A DNA stretch of 64,000 nt from Drechslerella dactyloides (lineage: Eukaryota > Ascomycota > Orbiliomycetes > Orbiliales > Orbiliaceae). How positions within the stretch are numbered: the stretch's first letter is position 1; each line of letters opens with the position of its first letter. Shown in pieces: positions 11,200-25,000 of this stretch. A program made the translations under genes and the position numbers. Below the pieces are notes generated by a model that was not told the origin of the DNA, ran no database searches, and was given only the letters and a program-made list of their open reading frames with translations. The stretch lies in contig JAGTWJ010000001.1 of NCBI GenBank assembly GCA_020064725.1, positions 1,550,001 to 1,614,000 on the forward strand, given 5' to 3'.

Positions 11200-13791
11200 A
11201 TGAACGGCCACGCAGAACCGCCTCCCCCGCCTCCCCCGCCGTTAGACGACATCCCACCCCCTCCTCCAAGCTTCGATGCCCTTCCTCCTCCTCCTCCCCC
11301 ACCGCCAGCCGATGCCGTACCACCCCCTCCACCGCCCGTAAAGAAGGCGCCCGTCGCGCCCAAGAAAGACCCGCTATCGGTTGAGGACCTCCTGCGAAAG
11401 AAGAAGGCTGCCGACGAGGCCGCCAAGAAGGTACACTCTCCCGGGCGCACACAAAGCTGCACGGTATCAATGCTGATTATTTGCCAGCCCAAATTTCTGA
11501 GTAGGGCTGAGCGAGAAGCCCTCGCTCTGGAGCGGCGCGCGAAAGAAGTAGAAGCAAAGCGAAAAGCAGATGCGGACGCTCGCAAAACCGCTGCACCACC
11601 CCCTCGACACAATGGCACGCATGGCAATGGGATCCCCAGCGGTCCGCGTAACGGCCCTCCCTCCGGACCCCGAAACTACCGCGACAGAGACCGAGACCGC
11701 GATCGCGATCGAGACCGAGACCCTCCCACCGGTCCGGCGTCCATGCGCAGCGAGAAGTTCCCCATGGCGCCGCCGCCACCCCCGCCGACCAAAGCCTCCC
11801 AAGCGGATCGGAAACGTGAAGCAGAGGAGGACGCAGAACAAAAGTTCATCCGGCTACGGTACATGGGCGCGGACCCCGACTCCAACAGCTTGAACAAGAA
11901 GAAGCGACGGAAAACATCGGAGCGTAAATTCACGTTCGAGTGGGGAGCCGACGAGGATACCTCGCAGGACTACAACCCCATCTACGCCCAACGGTCCGAA
12001 GCCAAGTTCTTCGGTCGGGGCCGGTTGGGCGGTTTTGCTGAAACCGACAGATCCACTAGAGACTACGCACGGGCGCTGGAAAGCCGGGGGAATACAGAAG
12101 AGCGGCGACGCGCGCTGGAGATAATAGAGATGGACAAGAAGAAGCGTGAAAATATGAGCTGGAGCGACAAGCACTGGAGCGAAAAGCCTCTGGAAATGAT
12201 GAAGGAGCGAGACTGGCGAATCTTCAAAGAAGACTTCAACATTTCTACCAAGGGTGTGTACCACATTCTCTTCTTCCCTTGTAGTACAATGTAGGAAAAC
12301 CCCTCACTAACAGTTAGATCACAGGCGGTGGAATCCCCAACCCCATGCGCTCATGGCAGGAGTCCTCCCTTCCACAGACCCTCCTCGACGTCATCCGCGA
12401 CGTCGGCTACAAAGACCCTTCGCCCATCCAGCGCGCCGCCATCCCAATCGCGCTCCGCTCCCGCGATGTGATCGGAGTTGCCGTCACCGGTTCCGGCAAA
12501 ACCGCCTCCTTCATCCTCCCGCTCCTCGTCTACATCAAAGACCTGCCGCCGCTCGACAACATCACAAAGCACGAAGGCCCCTACGCCATCATCCTCGCGC
12601 CGACGCGTGAACTCGCACAACAGATCGAAGTCGAGGCGACCAAATTCGCCAGCCCGCTCAACTTCCGCTGCGTCTCCATCGTTGGTGGCCACAGCATCGA
12701 AGAGCAAAGCTACTCGCTGAAAGACGGCGCCGAGATCATCATCGCAACCCCCGGTCGTCTCCTCGACTGTCTTGAGCGTCGCGTGCTTGTTCTCTCTCAA
12801 TGCTGCTACGTCATCATGGACGAAGCCGACCGCATGATCGATCTCGGGTTCGAAGAGCCCGTTAACCGCATCCTCGAATCCCTCCCTGTCTCCAACGTCA
12901 AGCCGGACACGGAAGACGCCGAGAATCCCGTCGAGATGTCCAAGACCATCGGCGGGAAGGAACGCTACCGGCAGACGATGATGTACACGGCAACAATGCC
13001 GCCGGCGATCGAGCGGATCGCGCGAAAGTACCTCCGCCGCCCGGCGATCGTTACGATCGGAAACGCAGGCGAGGCCGTCGACACGGTCGAGCAGCGCGTC
13101 GAGTTTGTCGCGGGCGAAGACCGGCGGAAGAAGCGGCTGCTCGAGATCCTCAACTCGGCAATGTACGCGCCGCCGATCATCGTCTTTGTGAACATCAAGC
13201 GGAACTGCGACATGGTCGCCCGCGACCTCAAGCACGCCGGGTGGACGGCCGTGACGCTGCACGGCTCCAAGAGCCAGGAGCAGCGTGAGGCGGCTCTGCA
13301 GCAGCTCCGGCAGCACCAGGCGGACGTGCTCGTCGCGACAGATCTGGCGGGTAGGGGTATCGATGTGCCGGACGTGAGTCTCGTGGTGAACTTCAACATG
13401 GCGACGAACATTGAAAGCTACACGCATCGTATCGGGCGGACGGGTCGTGCGGGGAAGAGCGGTGTTGCCATCACGTTTCTGGGCGGCGAGGATAACGATG
13501 TGCTGTATGACTTGAAGCAGATGCTGCAGAAGAGTTCGATTAGCAAGGTGCCAGATGAGGTACATATAACTCCCACTTTCCCCCACACACCTCACCTGAG
13601 TTACAATCTATATTTGGTGTCAGTACTAACGGTTTCTTGTCTTTACTCTATAGTTACGGCGGCACGAGGCGGCGCAGCAGCGTAGCCAACGGAGCATGAA
13701 CTTGCGTGCGAAACCAACGAAGGATAAGGAAGGTGACGTGGACATGCCGCTCATGCGCGATGCGGCGACAGGCCGCGCCTGGGGGACGTAA
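11200..13791 (+). CDS. PRP28: Pre-mRNA-splicing DEAD-box RNA helicase Prp28
   Basis: Nuclear ATPase of the U4/U6.U5 tri-snRNP that exchanges U1 for U6 at the 5' splice site. Exons 11200-11430, 11488-12253, 12325-13559 and 13654-13791 give 789 residues, near the usual length in this group. The N-terminus has poly-proline runs, then a charged RD/RE-rich stretch and the Prp28-type segment leading to FNISTKGGGIPNPMRSW. Helicase motifs in order: AVTGSGKT (385-392), PTRELAQQI, DEAD (~498-501), TATMP in place of the usual SAT, and HRIGRTGRAG. The protein ends GRAWGT. Intron 1 (57 nt) is a multiple of three without a stop, so an unspliced reading also stays open. The 414-codon frame on the opposite strand is a codon-bias shadow. 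Confidence 0.95.
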
Positions 13792-14378
13792 GGAGTGTCG
13801 CCTACAGCCGGCGGCGGGTCGTCCTTCGCGCCACCGTCACTGTCACCATCAACGCAACGGTATCACCAGTACCGTTCGTGTGAAAGCTAAACGGCGAGTT
13901 ATACCCGCGACAGATGGTGATGAGCGATGACCAGATGGACGTGGATGTGTAATATATATAGAGGTGTTATATAGGGACAATCGAGTTGGTCAAGTCGTCA
14001 CATATCTCGAAGCGCAGGTTGGCCACGAGACAACTGGATCAGATTTGAGGAAGCGAGGGTTGGGTTTAGGAGACCATTAAGATTCATTTTACACCCAATG
14101 TCCAACTAGTGCATACATACTGCGCTACTAGTACGTGTATGCAGGTCTGTACTTATTTTACAAATACACCACGCCGCACAAAGGGGGATGAAGACCGTGT
14201 ACGTTATCGTACAAGTTAATCGTACAAGTCAATGCTGCAATCACCGTTGCAAGCCCGTGTATTCATGCATCCATACGCTGATGCAATATAGGGGATAGTT
14301 ACAATCTCATGTTATGATTTAGCACTGCTGGTTGGGTATTCGCGCGGAAGGAGGTGGGTAGTGGGTGGAGAATGTCAG
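13792..14378. other. Convergent 3' region between PRP28 and OAT
   Basis: About 590 bp holding the two 3' UTRs. No gene or repeat seen; TATATATAG near 13953 may lie in a 3'-processing region. Confidence 0.5.
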
Positions 14379-15984
14379 CTAGTGCTTCTCGGCGGGAGCC
14401 TCGAACTCTGTCAGTTCCTTGAGAGCCTCGCCGATGATGCTAATCGACCGGTCGACTTCCTCCTCAGTTATCACCAGCGGCGGCGCCAGCCGGATGATAT
14501 TCTCGTGCGTGGGTTTCGCCTGCGTTATTCACGCCCCGTTAGCCAGATTTCTATTGGATGTGTATATGTGAATGTAGCAGTGGTTAACGCACCAGTAAGC
14601 CTTTTGCCTTTAGCAGCAGGCATAGATCCCACGCGCTGCGTCCGTTCGTCTTGGTCTCGTCGACGACAATGGCGTTCAATAGACCCTTGCCCCGCACGAT
14701 CTTGATGATGGGGCTCTGCAGCTCCCGTAGTCCCTTCCTGAACCGCTCGCCAAGCGTAGCAGCGCGCTCTGTCAACTTCTCGTCGCGGACAACCTCCAGT
14801 GCTGCGATGGCGACCGCGCAGCCGAGCGGGTTGCCACCATACGTGGAGCCGTGGGTGCCAGGCTCGATGCACAGCATCACTTCGGTGTCGGCGAGGACCG
14901 CGGAGACCGGGTATGCACCGCCGGATATCGCCTTGCCGAGGAGAACGACATCCGGGCGGACATTAGAATGCTCGACGCAGAGCATCTTGCCGGTTCTGGC
15001 GATACCCGTTTGGATTTCGTCGGCGATGAAGAGGACGTTGTAGCGCTTGCAGAGGTCTGCGACTTGCGACAGGTAGGTGTCGTCGGGGACGACGATGCCG
15101 GCTTCGCCCTGGATGGGCTCAACGAGGAAGGCGGCGATTTTGTCGCCGTGGGTGGATAGGGCTTCTTCGAGGTCCGGGATGGAGTTGTAGCGAAGGGGCT
15201 TGGTGGTGCCTGGGATGGTGGGGCCGACGTTGGGAAGGTAGGGGCCGTAGTGTTGGCGGGAGTCCGGGTCGGTGGACATGGAGATTGCGCCAAACTAAAG
15301 AGTATGGAAGCGTTAGAAGTGCTGCTCGATTCCAGGGTATATAGATGTGGGACATACAGTTCGGCCGTGGAAGTTCTCTGTGACGGCGAGAATGATGGCC
15401 TCGTTCTCGGGGATGCCCTTCTTCTTGTACCCCCACTTTCGGGCGAGCTTGAGGCCGGTCTCGACAGCCTCGGCGCCAGTGTTCATGGGCAGGATCATTT
15501 CGTAGCCGAAGAACTAAACGATGTGTCAATTAGATTCTGCAACAGGCTCTCTGTGGCAGGGTTCTGGTACCTCCGTGGCGAACTTTGCGAACTGGGGGAA
15601 GACGTCATTGTAGAAGGCGCGGGAGGACAGGGTCAGCCGCTGCGCCTGCTGGACGAGAGCATTGATAATCTGTACAGCCAGCTAGTTAGCATCGGAAGAC
15701 AACCTTTAATGGAATGCTGAATATGTCCAAGGTACCTTCGGGTGACAGTGGCCCTGGTTGACGGCCGAGTAGGCGCTCAAAAAGTCGAGATACTCGTTAC
15801 CCTCGGGATCCCACACCGTGCAGGCCTTCGCACGGGAGAAGACCATGGGCAACGGGTGGTAATTATGGGCGGCATATTTGTGCTCGAAAGTGATGGCCTG
15901 GTCGGTGGAGGAGGCGTGGATGGGCTGGCTGGAGCCGGACTGGGTGGGCGTGGCGGTGTCGTGTGTGGCGGACGGCGGCGACAT
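14379..15984 (-). CDS. CAR2: Ornithine aminotransferase
   Basis: PLP class-III transaminase converting L-ornithine and 2-oxoglutarate to glutamate-5-semialdehyde and glutamate, in arginine catabolism; cytosolic in fungi. Five exons (15984-15736, 15669-15571, 15513-15358, 15294-14593, 14519-14379), all joined in phase 0, give 448 residues, the usual size. Landmarks: TFEHKYAAHNYHPLPMVFSRA near the start, SAYSAVNQGHCHPK, MNTGAEAVETGLKLARKWGY, ENFHGRT, FIADEIQTGIARTGK, and LLGKAISGGAYPVSA containing the PLP-binding lysine, then STYGGNPLGC. The C-terminus is PPLVITEEEVDRSI...EAPAEKH. No targeting peptide is evident. Its promoter is shared with the divergent gene at 16884. Confidence 0.95.
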
Positions 15985-16883
15985 GGTGGAGGCCTGAGAG
16001 TTCGGGATGGCAGGTTATCTTTTTATCGAGATGTCCACGGCGGGATGGGATGAACGGCGGTGTCGGCTAGATTGAAGATGCTCGCGAGAATTGAACGGGC
16101 CACCCGAGAAAAACGACCGGCGGCCGGAAACCCCTGCCTCTTTATAGGCCGCCGGGACGGCGTAGAAAGTGCGACCGGCGGGCCATCTGCCGTGGATATG
16201 CGGCTTGACAGCGGGCTCCGTCGTCTAACCTTGCGCTTAGCGACCGAGCTTATCTCGCCGCTGTCCGCTAAGGTTCGGTCGGAACTCCCGCCGGGCAGCT
16301 GTTACGTACTTGGCCTGAGCAGCCTGCGAAGCCGTCCAATCAGCGCGGGTGCATTGCGATGGCGAGGGGCAGGGAGGGGCAGGGGTCTCCGGAGAAGATA
16401 CCATGCAACTGAGCTCGAGTTCGCCCGTTACGTAAGAGGGGAGTCTGCAGAGAGCCCGGGTGCATCCCGCGAGTGCGAAGGCGAAGTCGTAGGCGGCGAA
16501 TGATGTTGATGAGGGTGTATGGCGATGTTGGATGGCGATGCTCGAGTCTGTTGGACGTGGGGGGACTTGGGAGCCTCTGCTGCCGGTGTTGATGGCTGCC
16601 ATTGCAACACGCCGCCGAGTTGCATTTTTGCGGCAGTTCTAGTGCTCGAGGCTACGCCTGGCCAGCGCAGCCGTGGGCACTCCCAATTAGTTCACGGCCA
16701 GCCAAAACCCTAAATTATAACTGTCCTCGACGTGAGAACAATTAATTAAAACACCATCTCGAGCTCACGTTCTCTTCGGCAGCGTATCTTTCCAGCATCG
16801 CCCCGCCTGCCAGTCAACCCCGTCAAACAATACGGTTGCAAGTTGTCCCGCCCTCTCTCCTCCAGAAGCTCCATTCTCGAAAC
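15985..16883. other. Divergent promoter region between OAT and the gene at 16884
   Basis: About 900 bp, GC-rich in the OAT-proximal part and AT-rich near 16710-16750. Open frames here overlap on both strands without protein-like composition; no gene supported. Confidence 0.5.
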
Positions 16884-17666
16884 ATGAATGGCTATCTGGA
16901 TATCCTCTCGGCTGATGTCAGAGTCACAGTCGCAGTGACAGCCATAGTCACGGCTCTGATTGTCTGTGTAATCGATCGTTTGATCTGGGGACCTCCTCCT
17001 CCCCCGCCCCCGCCGGGGCCCCCGACCTTATACCGCCCGCAAGACGAGTCCCCTACTCGTCCCCGAGATCACATCTCCATGTCATACACCTATGGGGATC
17101 CCCGCTTCATTCGGTCGACCGAACGATTCTACGTTGATCTCAGCGATGCCGACAGCTTTTTTGAGGAATTACGCCGCTACGGCATGGCAGGGGGTACGTG
17201 CACGCGAATTTCTCCCGCGGTTCCGTCTCATTCCGTCCATTACTGAACCCTGTGAATATTCTGCATAGTTGCCATCCTTCCTCTCGGCTATGACGGTTGG
17301 GTAACAGGCCCCGGAAGGCTGTTTCTGGTGGAACATGACGCAGCTCAAGAGCTGCTGGATATTTTCCGCGAGAGCAATGAGCTGCCACGGATTGGCTCCG
17401 CCCGCCGGCTGAGGTTCATCGCGGTGTATCCGAAAGATGTCAAAGGAGCCATATTTACTACTGAAAGCCCCATGCTGAGAGCAATCGTAGAGCCTCATCC
17501 GACCTGGGGTGACGAGGTTGAGCAAAGCGGACAGCAGCCCTTGGATCTTGATGGTATGATAGCCTGGAGCATTCAGAAACACACATCGCACAACCCATAT
17601 TATGATGCGGTCAGCCGGCAATATATCAATTATCTACTGGAATATCTGGAAAGTCATCATTTTTAA
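16884..17666 (+). CDS. Single-pass membrane protein of unknown function
   Basis: Exons 16884-17193 and 17269-17666 (GTACGT donor, GCATAG acceptor, 75-nt intron, phase 1) give 235 residues. Residues ~10-35 (VRVTVAVTAIVTALIVCVI) form a membrane anchor or uncleaved signal, followed by a proline run (eight prolines) and a soluble region with FIRSTERFYVDL, AILPLGYDGWVTGPG and a C-terminal helix ending YLESHHF. The ATG at 16884 is the first in frame. I do not recognise the soluble domain. An N-terminal anchor with a Pro-rich spacer suggests a soluble head held at a membrane. Confidence 0.65.
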
Positions 17667-18472
17667 GCCGGATACAAGACTCCTAGACACTGTTATGGAT
17701 ATTGGGAAGCCTCGTTATCGTCATGGCGTGTGTGTGTGTGTTAATGTCGATCCTAAGGCGAACTTACTTTCATACTTCATCTCTCAAGTACAAGTTAACA
17801 GGTGAATAGAATAGTCCAGCTTAGTAAATAGCTACGCGGTTACATTTGTACTATACACTAAGCCGGCCTGAAGTTGGGGTGCACGCATTTTGTGTACACA
17901 TACTCGCGCATTCATCTCGCCTGCCCTCTGGGTCAAGCAGGATTTGTCGAGACGCTAACAATAACTCCTCTCTAGGTGTAAAACAAACGATAGAGAGTAC
18001 CTTGGTAGTTCCTAGAAAGCACGGCCGTTCAGTACTCAAGGCACGTAGTAGCTCTCGCTGCGGATATAATATGGTCTCCCAGCGGAGTACGCAAAGACAT
18101 CGATAAGCGTAGGAAGGCTATTGAGAGTGCTTCCTTTGCCGCATCGTGAAACGACCGTCAGTGACTACCAGCTAGATCATGGCATACCGGCCTGGCCATC
18201 CTTCAGCTTCGAATAGATGCCAGCTTGAAGCCGTCCGGAATACGTTCTCCCCCTCGAAGACCGCAGCTGCCGATTGACGTGATGTGCAGGCAGCACGTCG
18301 TTAACTTGCTTGCGGATCCGCGGACTGCCCCATATATACATTCTCCATCTTGTCGTCGCTGCAGCCCGGCTTCTCTCCCTCCCCATCGCTCCCCTCTCAT
18401 CCGTCTTCATCACCGCCTGAGCTCTCGACAAACCCGCCAGAACACAAACGACACATCGCCCAAGCTCACAGC
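17667..18472. other. Intergenic
   Basis: About 800 bp between two unknown genes read in the same direction. No gene, repeat or RNA seen. Confidence 0.5.
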
Positions 18473-19467
18473 ATGGTGGAGACACGTTCTCGAACGAACG
18501 GAAAGGGCGTGTCATCGGCACTGCCCAATTACGTGGATGAGAGGGCCTTGCGTAAAAGGTCGCGCCCCAACGCCAATACAGCGCAGCCCATCGTCGACGG
18601 GTCTGCTGCTTTCCCCCCTCCCGTCCTTCCCGCCCTGGACGTCGAGCTGCCCGCCATTGTTGTCCTTCCCGCCCGTGTCCCCCTTCCCGTCCTCCCCTCT
18701 TCCTCCCGACCAGCCGCAGGACTTCCCCCCACCGCGCCCGCTCCGCAGCCTTCTGGCTCGCAGCCGCCGGTGAGCCAACCCACTGTTGACCAGATCGCTG
18801 ATGCGACGCTCCTGGTCAAAGTGGAGCTTGGGCCATTTGAATGGGGTATCATGAAGCGTCTATATCCCGATGTGCAGGTGCCATACGAGAAGTCCAAGCT
18901 TGACTTATATTGGCACAACAGCATCGAGGCTGCCATTTATGGCACTCAAGACGCCCCTTCTGGCTTCTGGGAGTCAACGTGGAGAGCCATCAGGGCTTTC
19001 TGCAGGCTCTACCAGATCCAGAGCATGACAATCTGGGTATGTTATCGTCCCTCCCCTGGTCACCAAATACCGTTGCGACGTTGTGGCGAATGAATGAGAG
19101 CAGCATTGGCTAATACGACCGGGCGAACCATAACCTGTAGTCGAGCCCGAACCTGTATGTTATCGACCCATTGCAGGTCGGAATTACAGGGGCCGCCAGC
19201 AGCAAGTCCGGTCAATTGTGCTTGCCGACAGAGTTCGACGGCATCCGCCGCCCGGAGCTCAACGTAGTGGAGTCTAATTGTCTCCGCGCAACGCGTGCAG
19301 AGTTCCAGGTCAAGATGGCACTCAATGTGCACCTCTTGCTTGTCGTCGTTGTGCTGTATTACATCGGCGAAACCCTGGTCGAGCTTCGGGACTCCTCAAT
19401 TGCAGCGAAAGGTGTAATTAAGTTGCTCCGAGGCATGGGGAAGACGTTCGCTCTACTCAAGGAGTAA
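18473..19467 (+). CDS. Proline-rich protein with C-terminal membrane segment, unknown function
   Basis: Exons 18473-19036 and 19177-19467 (GTATGT donor, TTGCAG acceptor, 140-nt intron, phase 0) give 284 residues. The N-terminus MVETRSRTNGKG is basic; residues ~45-105 are Pro/Ala/Ser-rich and likely disordered. A compact region follows (VKVELGPFEWGIMKRLYPDV, ...SGFWESTWRAIRAFCRLY), and near the C-terminus there is a hydrophobic helix HLLLVVVVLYYIG. Not recognised. It lies in tandem with the gene at 16884, another unknown with one membrane helix. Exon 2 rests on frame and the acceptor only. Confidence 0.55.
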
Positions 19468-22054
19468 GAGCGATAAATTTTTGTTTACATAATAGGCCTA
19501 TAGCAATATAGGCCGGGTCGGATTTTTAATCCACCCCATTGGCTTCCTGGCTGCTATGCGAGGGGTCGAAGGGGCAGATGAACATCTCGAGAGCCGTATA
19601 TCCTTATGACTCGGTAAGTTTCACCGTCTATACTTCCGTCGATTGAGATCAGGATGGCGATGTTAACCGTTGCAATGTTGCATGAAGCCGCGAGTCGAGT
19701 CAACGCAACCGCAGGTTGCATTTCTTAAACTCGCGTGAGATCCCTATAAACGCAACCTCGGTTAGCGCGCTCTTCGGAACTAACTCTCTTCTCCGAGACA
19801 AACCTTCCCAAGGTGAGTAATCAGCTCTGTCTGCTTTGAATAGTCGGACCTTGAGTCTGAAAGAATACCTGTTGACAGTCAATGATCGGGAACGTAGAAC
19901 CAGCTCAAGCATTTTGTACGACCTATAGCGTCCCCTTCCATCTATTTTGCTATACTCTGTGTTGACAGACAGCCGGCTAATGATTGGCTCGGCTATCGTC
20001 TTGGGCTCAAACTTGTCTGGCTTGGTTACACAACATGACCGGTTGTAGACAAGTTTAAGTGCCAAGGCCAGTTGATATGGAAAGTCTTACGCCCGCCTCA
20101 TCCCTTCCCTCTTCGAAGCTTCTACATCTTGCTCGTTTTTTCGATTTCTCCCCATGCTTCCATTCCATCGCATGACCATCTCCCCGACGATCTGTATAAA
20201 AGCGAGTCGAGTGTCGAATGGAAGTGGCGCTAGGGACTCGATAGAAGGTGGATTGAAGGGTCGAGACTTTCCCCCCGAGACTAAGGCTTTCCGCGGCATC
20301 CCCTACGTTACTTCGGTGCTAGCCTCTAATTCATATGCGGCTATCCGATTTGAAAGAACCATGTCAGCCGTACCGTTAGCCAATATGCAATGTTCGGTGT
20401 TCAGTGCATACTTTGATTACGTATGCATGGACGGCTAAGAGGATTCCGATACCCACCCGTCACTAATACGTACTATCAGCCAATTCTCAGCGGACGAATT
20501 TTATTTTTCGGAAACCTATAGTAGTTCGCGGGTTGGTTACACAGATATACGCATTTATCTGCACACTCGAGTCGACAAACTTGGGTCCCAGGCCAGACTG
20601 CAGTCTTATGCCGAATGGTAAAGTAATATTACCTGTCTATAGACCTGCCTAATGAGGCAGCATGATACGAAGTCCTCGATCTGTCAAGGCTGTCATGGGT
20701 GCGATAGTGCACCTTTGTCTTCTTCAGACACCCCGGCGTCCTCGCCCTTGCTCCTCAAAATTGATTCCGCCACTCGAATCTACTTTGCCCGATTCGTAAA
20801 CCGTCATGACAGATCTAGATGCAGGTTCAGGACTACAACTCGTTGACTTCCCGCTAGACTGTCAAGCATTGAGGTGGCCGTATCTTTCTCCGGCATCAGT
20901 ATATCAGATTTTGTATTGCCAGGTACATCTGCCGTGTGGTATGCGTAGTATAGGCTGCACGTCCTAGCTTACGCAGGGTAACGATTCTTTCAACCAGGCA
21001 AAGTTGGCACACCCGATTTTTCTATTCGGGTTTGTCTTTAAGTTACCATGCACTGCAAGTGTGACGTTGACTTGCCTGACGTATTCTAGCATATAGATAT
21101 ATATTTTCTTCATGTGATATCATGATCATATGATCTAGTCCGGGAAAATTTGAAGCTATCGATCACGCATATGTGCTCAATCGATCTGCTTTAAGCTTAA
21201 GCTGATCTGCATGCACACCTGTCTATGTATCGTTTCCAGACGAGTGTGCATGCACGTATCGCTGTATTTGCCGCAATCATAGATCTCCCAGGATCAAGCT
21301 GCAGCGAGATTTAGTTGTCATCGATCAATCCTGCATAATCTCATTATCGTGGTCGAACACGTGCACGAAACTCACTGCACTAATACGAGGTGTTGATATG
21401 CCACCGACAAATTAATATCAGAGTCTATCAGTGTGCGTACCAGATTTAACATGTGATCTTACTAGAGGTCTAAACCCTCAGCAGGCCTCGTACATTAGGT
21501 TCGCGGGAGGGCCATACCGCGTTCTGGCGTGCATGATGTCTAGGTTCTGCGCCGTGCCGGTACCGTTTGGAGATGCCAAGCAAAGCTTAGGTGTACCTAT
21601 AGTGGAATTCAAAGGGACAACCACGCGCTGATTCAGGTGTGCAGCAGATAGGCCAGTCGGAGGAATGGATGGCTTACAATATAAGATAGCCCACAATTAA
21701 TTAATTGCGAGGCCTTGTAATTACATGCAATATCACAATTTAAAGGCAATATTGATGTTGATTTTGCATTGTAAGCTGGCGGCTGCCAGTCTAAGGTCGC
21801 ATATTAGTTCACCCACTAGATCAAGACAAGACGCCAGTAGTGGGGCCATCAAGGATTAAAGCAAGAATATATTGACTGTATTCATCATCTACTATACTTT
21901 TCTGTACAATGGAGCATCAAGTCCAACAGACTTTTAGTAAAGATGCTTTCAGAACTACATGGACTACTTTTCCGACGACATAACCCGGCATCCCACCATC
22001 TCGAACTACCGACGAGCGCTATATTATTTTCGTGTGTACCCCGGCCGGGTCCAC
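19468..22054. other. Gene-poor 2.6-kb stretch
   Basis: No frame with protein-like composition on either strand. AT-rich patches (around 21060-21140) include short palindromes such as GATCATATGATC. No terminal repeats, RNA gene or transposase remnant seen. Confidence 0.5.
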
Positions 22055-25000
22055 TTAGCCCAAATATCCCTCAGACTGCAACCACGCCTTGACGTCGCCG
22101 CGGTCCCGCTCCAGCCACTTGGCCTTCGCAGTGACCGCATCAAGCGCCTGCGCGAGCCCCTTGTCAAAGCCCTTGGTGCTCCGCTCGTCGAAGAACTTGC
22201 GCACATCCGCAATGTGCTCTTCGCTCGTAAAGCTGCTCGTGACAATCTGCACAATGCTGCCCAGCATGCCCAGGCCAGGCGGCAGCTTCTTCTCAAGCAC
22301 GTCCCAGCTTTCCTTCGCCCAGTTCCACAGCGCCGTGATGCCCTCGGCGTGGCCGCGGAGACCGGCAAGTGGGAGGTAGATGTCCTGCTCCTTGACGTCG
22401 GAGGAGAGCGCGAGGGCGAGCGTGTCCTTGATGCACTGCGGGTCCTTGGAGCGGCCGAGGGCGCGGAGGGCGGTGTTGCGCTCGTCGCTGTTGGCGCCGG
22501 TGTGGTAGGCGTTCAGGATGGCTTCCCATTCTTTGCGACCGCCATTCTTAAGGGCGATGGCGTAGACGGATGAGCGGAGATTGGGGTGGATGGCGCCCTT
22601 GTCGCCAGCAGCAAACTTGGCGAACATGTCCTTCGCGGCTTTGACGACGCTGCACGTGTACACGTATAATTAGCATGAGTACTGTGTATAAAAATACTGA
22701 TTGGGTGTGGGAAGTGTTACTTACGTTTCGTCGTCGCTGGTGCCGGCGCTGCCGAACGCCAACGCCTTGAATTGTTGCAAAATGTGGCTGTCTCCCTCCT
22801 TGAACTCCCAGCCGAGCTCGTGCGCGACGCCGGCAATGATCTTGCGGTTGAACGCCTTGAGTCCATCCTTGACCGCCTGGTCTTCGAACACCCACGCACC
22901 GCGGATGCTGCCCACGCGGTTCAGGATTTCGCTCCAGACGACGTACTCCCGCTCTTCCGTGAATCCCTTGACAAGCGCAAGGAAGCCGCCGGTCTTCTGG
23001 TGGCCGCTGGCAACCAGTGCACCGGCGTCGGCAACCATACCCGTGCGGTCTTCGACGGTCAGGAGGCCCTTCTTTGCTGCTTGTCCGAGCTTCTCAAGTC
23101 GGTCAGCTCGGTACAGCGTCCGGTAGATGCCGGAGTGGTTGGCATTAATCTTGTAGAACTCCTTGTCGATGGTGAGATCCTTCTCGCGTTCCGTCAGGAG
23201 CACGTCCTCGTCAATGCCATCTTTACTCCGTAGGCCCAGGACAATCGGATACAAGACCTCGTCTTCCTCGGGCTTTACATCGCCGGTACGCAGGAACCGG
23301 TTCTGCTTAACCTTGATTCCGGTGTTCGTTTCCGTGACGCTGACAACAGGGTGACCGATCTGTCGCGTCCAAACGTCCATCATGTGGCTGATGTCCTTGC
23401 CGGAGGCGTCGCTAAGTGCCGCCCACAGGTCGCTGGTGACGGTGTTCTTGAACGCGTGCTTCTTCAGGTACTTCTTGATGCCCTCGATGAACGTCTTTTC
23501 GCCAATGTACTGGCTGACCATGCGCAGGACGCAGCTGCCCTTCGAGTAGGAGATCGCGTCAAAGATCTGGTTGATTTCAGAGATCTTCTTGACTGGCACC
23601 TCGATCGGGTGGGAGCTTCGCAGGGAGTCAAGCGACAGCGCGGACTGCAGGTTGTCCGCAACGTACGACTCCCACACCTTCCACTCGGGGTAGAAGACGT
23701 TGCACGAGTACCAGCTCATCCAGGTTGCAAAGCCCTCGTTGAGCCACAGGCCGTCCCAGAAGTCCATGGTGACTAGGTTGCCGAACCACTGGTGTGCAAG
23801 CTCGTGCTGGACGACCTCTGCAACACGCTGCTTTGTGCTAGCACCAGAGGTGGTCTCGTCGAAGAGAAGGTCGACAAGGCGATACGTTACCAACCCCCAG
23901 TTCTCCATGGCGCCGGCGGAGAAGTCCGGGATAGCGACCATGTCCATCTTTGGCAGCGGGTAAGGCGAGTCAAATGTCTTCTCGTAGAACTCAAGCGTCT
24001 TTGCGGCGAGGTCCAAGCTGAACTTGCCCAGGTGCTCCGTGCCTGGTGTGGCATAGACGCGGACGGGGACACGGAAGGCGTTCGTCTCAATGTATTTGAG
24101 GTCGCCAACGATAAAGGCAACCAGGTACGTCGACATGGGCGGGGTGGTAGCAAATTTGGTCAGCTTCTTGCCGTTGTCCAGGGTCTTGCTGCTCTCCTCA
24201 TTCATGTTGGACAGGCTGGTAAGGTTTGCATCGGCGATAAGGGAGATGTCAAAGGTAGCCTTGAGGGCAGGCTCGTCGAAGCAAGGGAAGGCCTTGCGGC
24301 AGTCGGTGGGCTCCATCTGTGTGGTGGCGAGGTACTTGGTGTTTCCGTCCTTGTCCTTGTACGACGAGCGGTAGAAACCGGCCATGTTGTCGTTGAGCGT
24401 GCCGGTGAACTTGATAGCCAGGGAAGCCGTTGTGCCCTCCTTGATCGGCCTGTGGAGGCCAAACGTGGCGGTCTGGAGGTCTTCATTGTACCTGCAGTCC
24501 TATCGTCAGCACAGACCATATATCTACCTTGGGGTGCGTGTGGTATGCGTACTTGACTTCCGGAGCTTTGAAGGTCTCAACCGACTCCGGTCCGACATCC
24601 TTCCTGGCCAGATGGGCTTCGTGAATCTTGATCTCGGTGGTGTTGAGCACGATCTCGTTCGTGTCCTCAGTAAAGTACAGGCTGTACCACCATCACCAGT
24701 TAGCCATCTATCAGATAACCTATACTCATACATATCGTAAGGAAGAGCACGGGCAACATACTCAATAGTGACCTCCCCGTTAAACGTAAAGTCGGTAAAG
24801 TTGGGCTCGAGCTGCACATTGTAGTGCTTCGGGACCACAGCCTTGGGCAGGACCTCGCGGCCGTGGGTCACATCGATGCCGGAGGCGACGTCCGCGCCGC
24901 CGGGAGCATGGGAGCGACACATGGCGTGGCGACGAGACGAGCACAGGCGTAATTGCGTTCGAGGCCGGAGCAGCAGCAGCTGTCGAGACGGGAGAGCAGA

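Noticed and set aside
12351..13595. 414-codon open frame on the minus strand
   Set aside because: It lies entirely opposite the PRP28 helicase core; the frame is a by-product of high-GC codon use and has no recognisable protein content.
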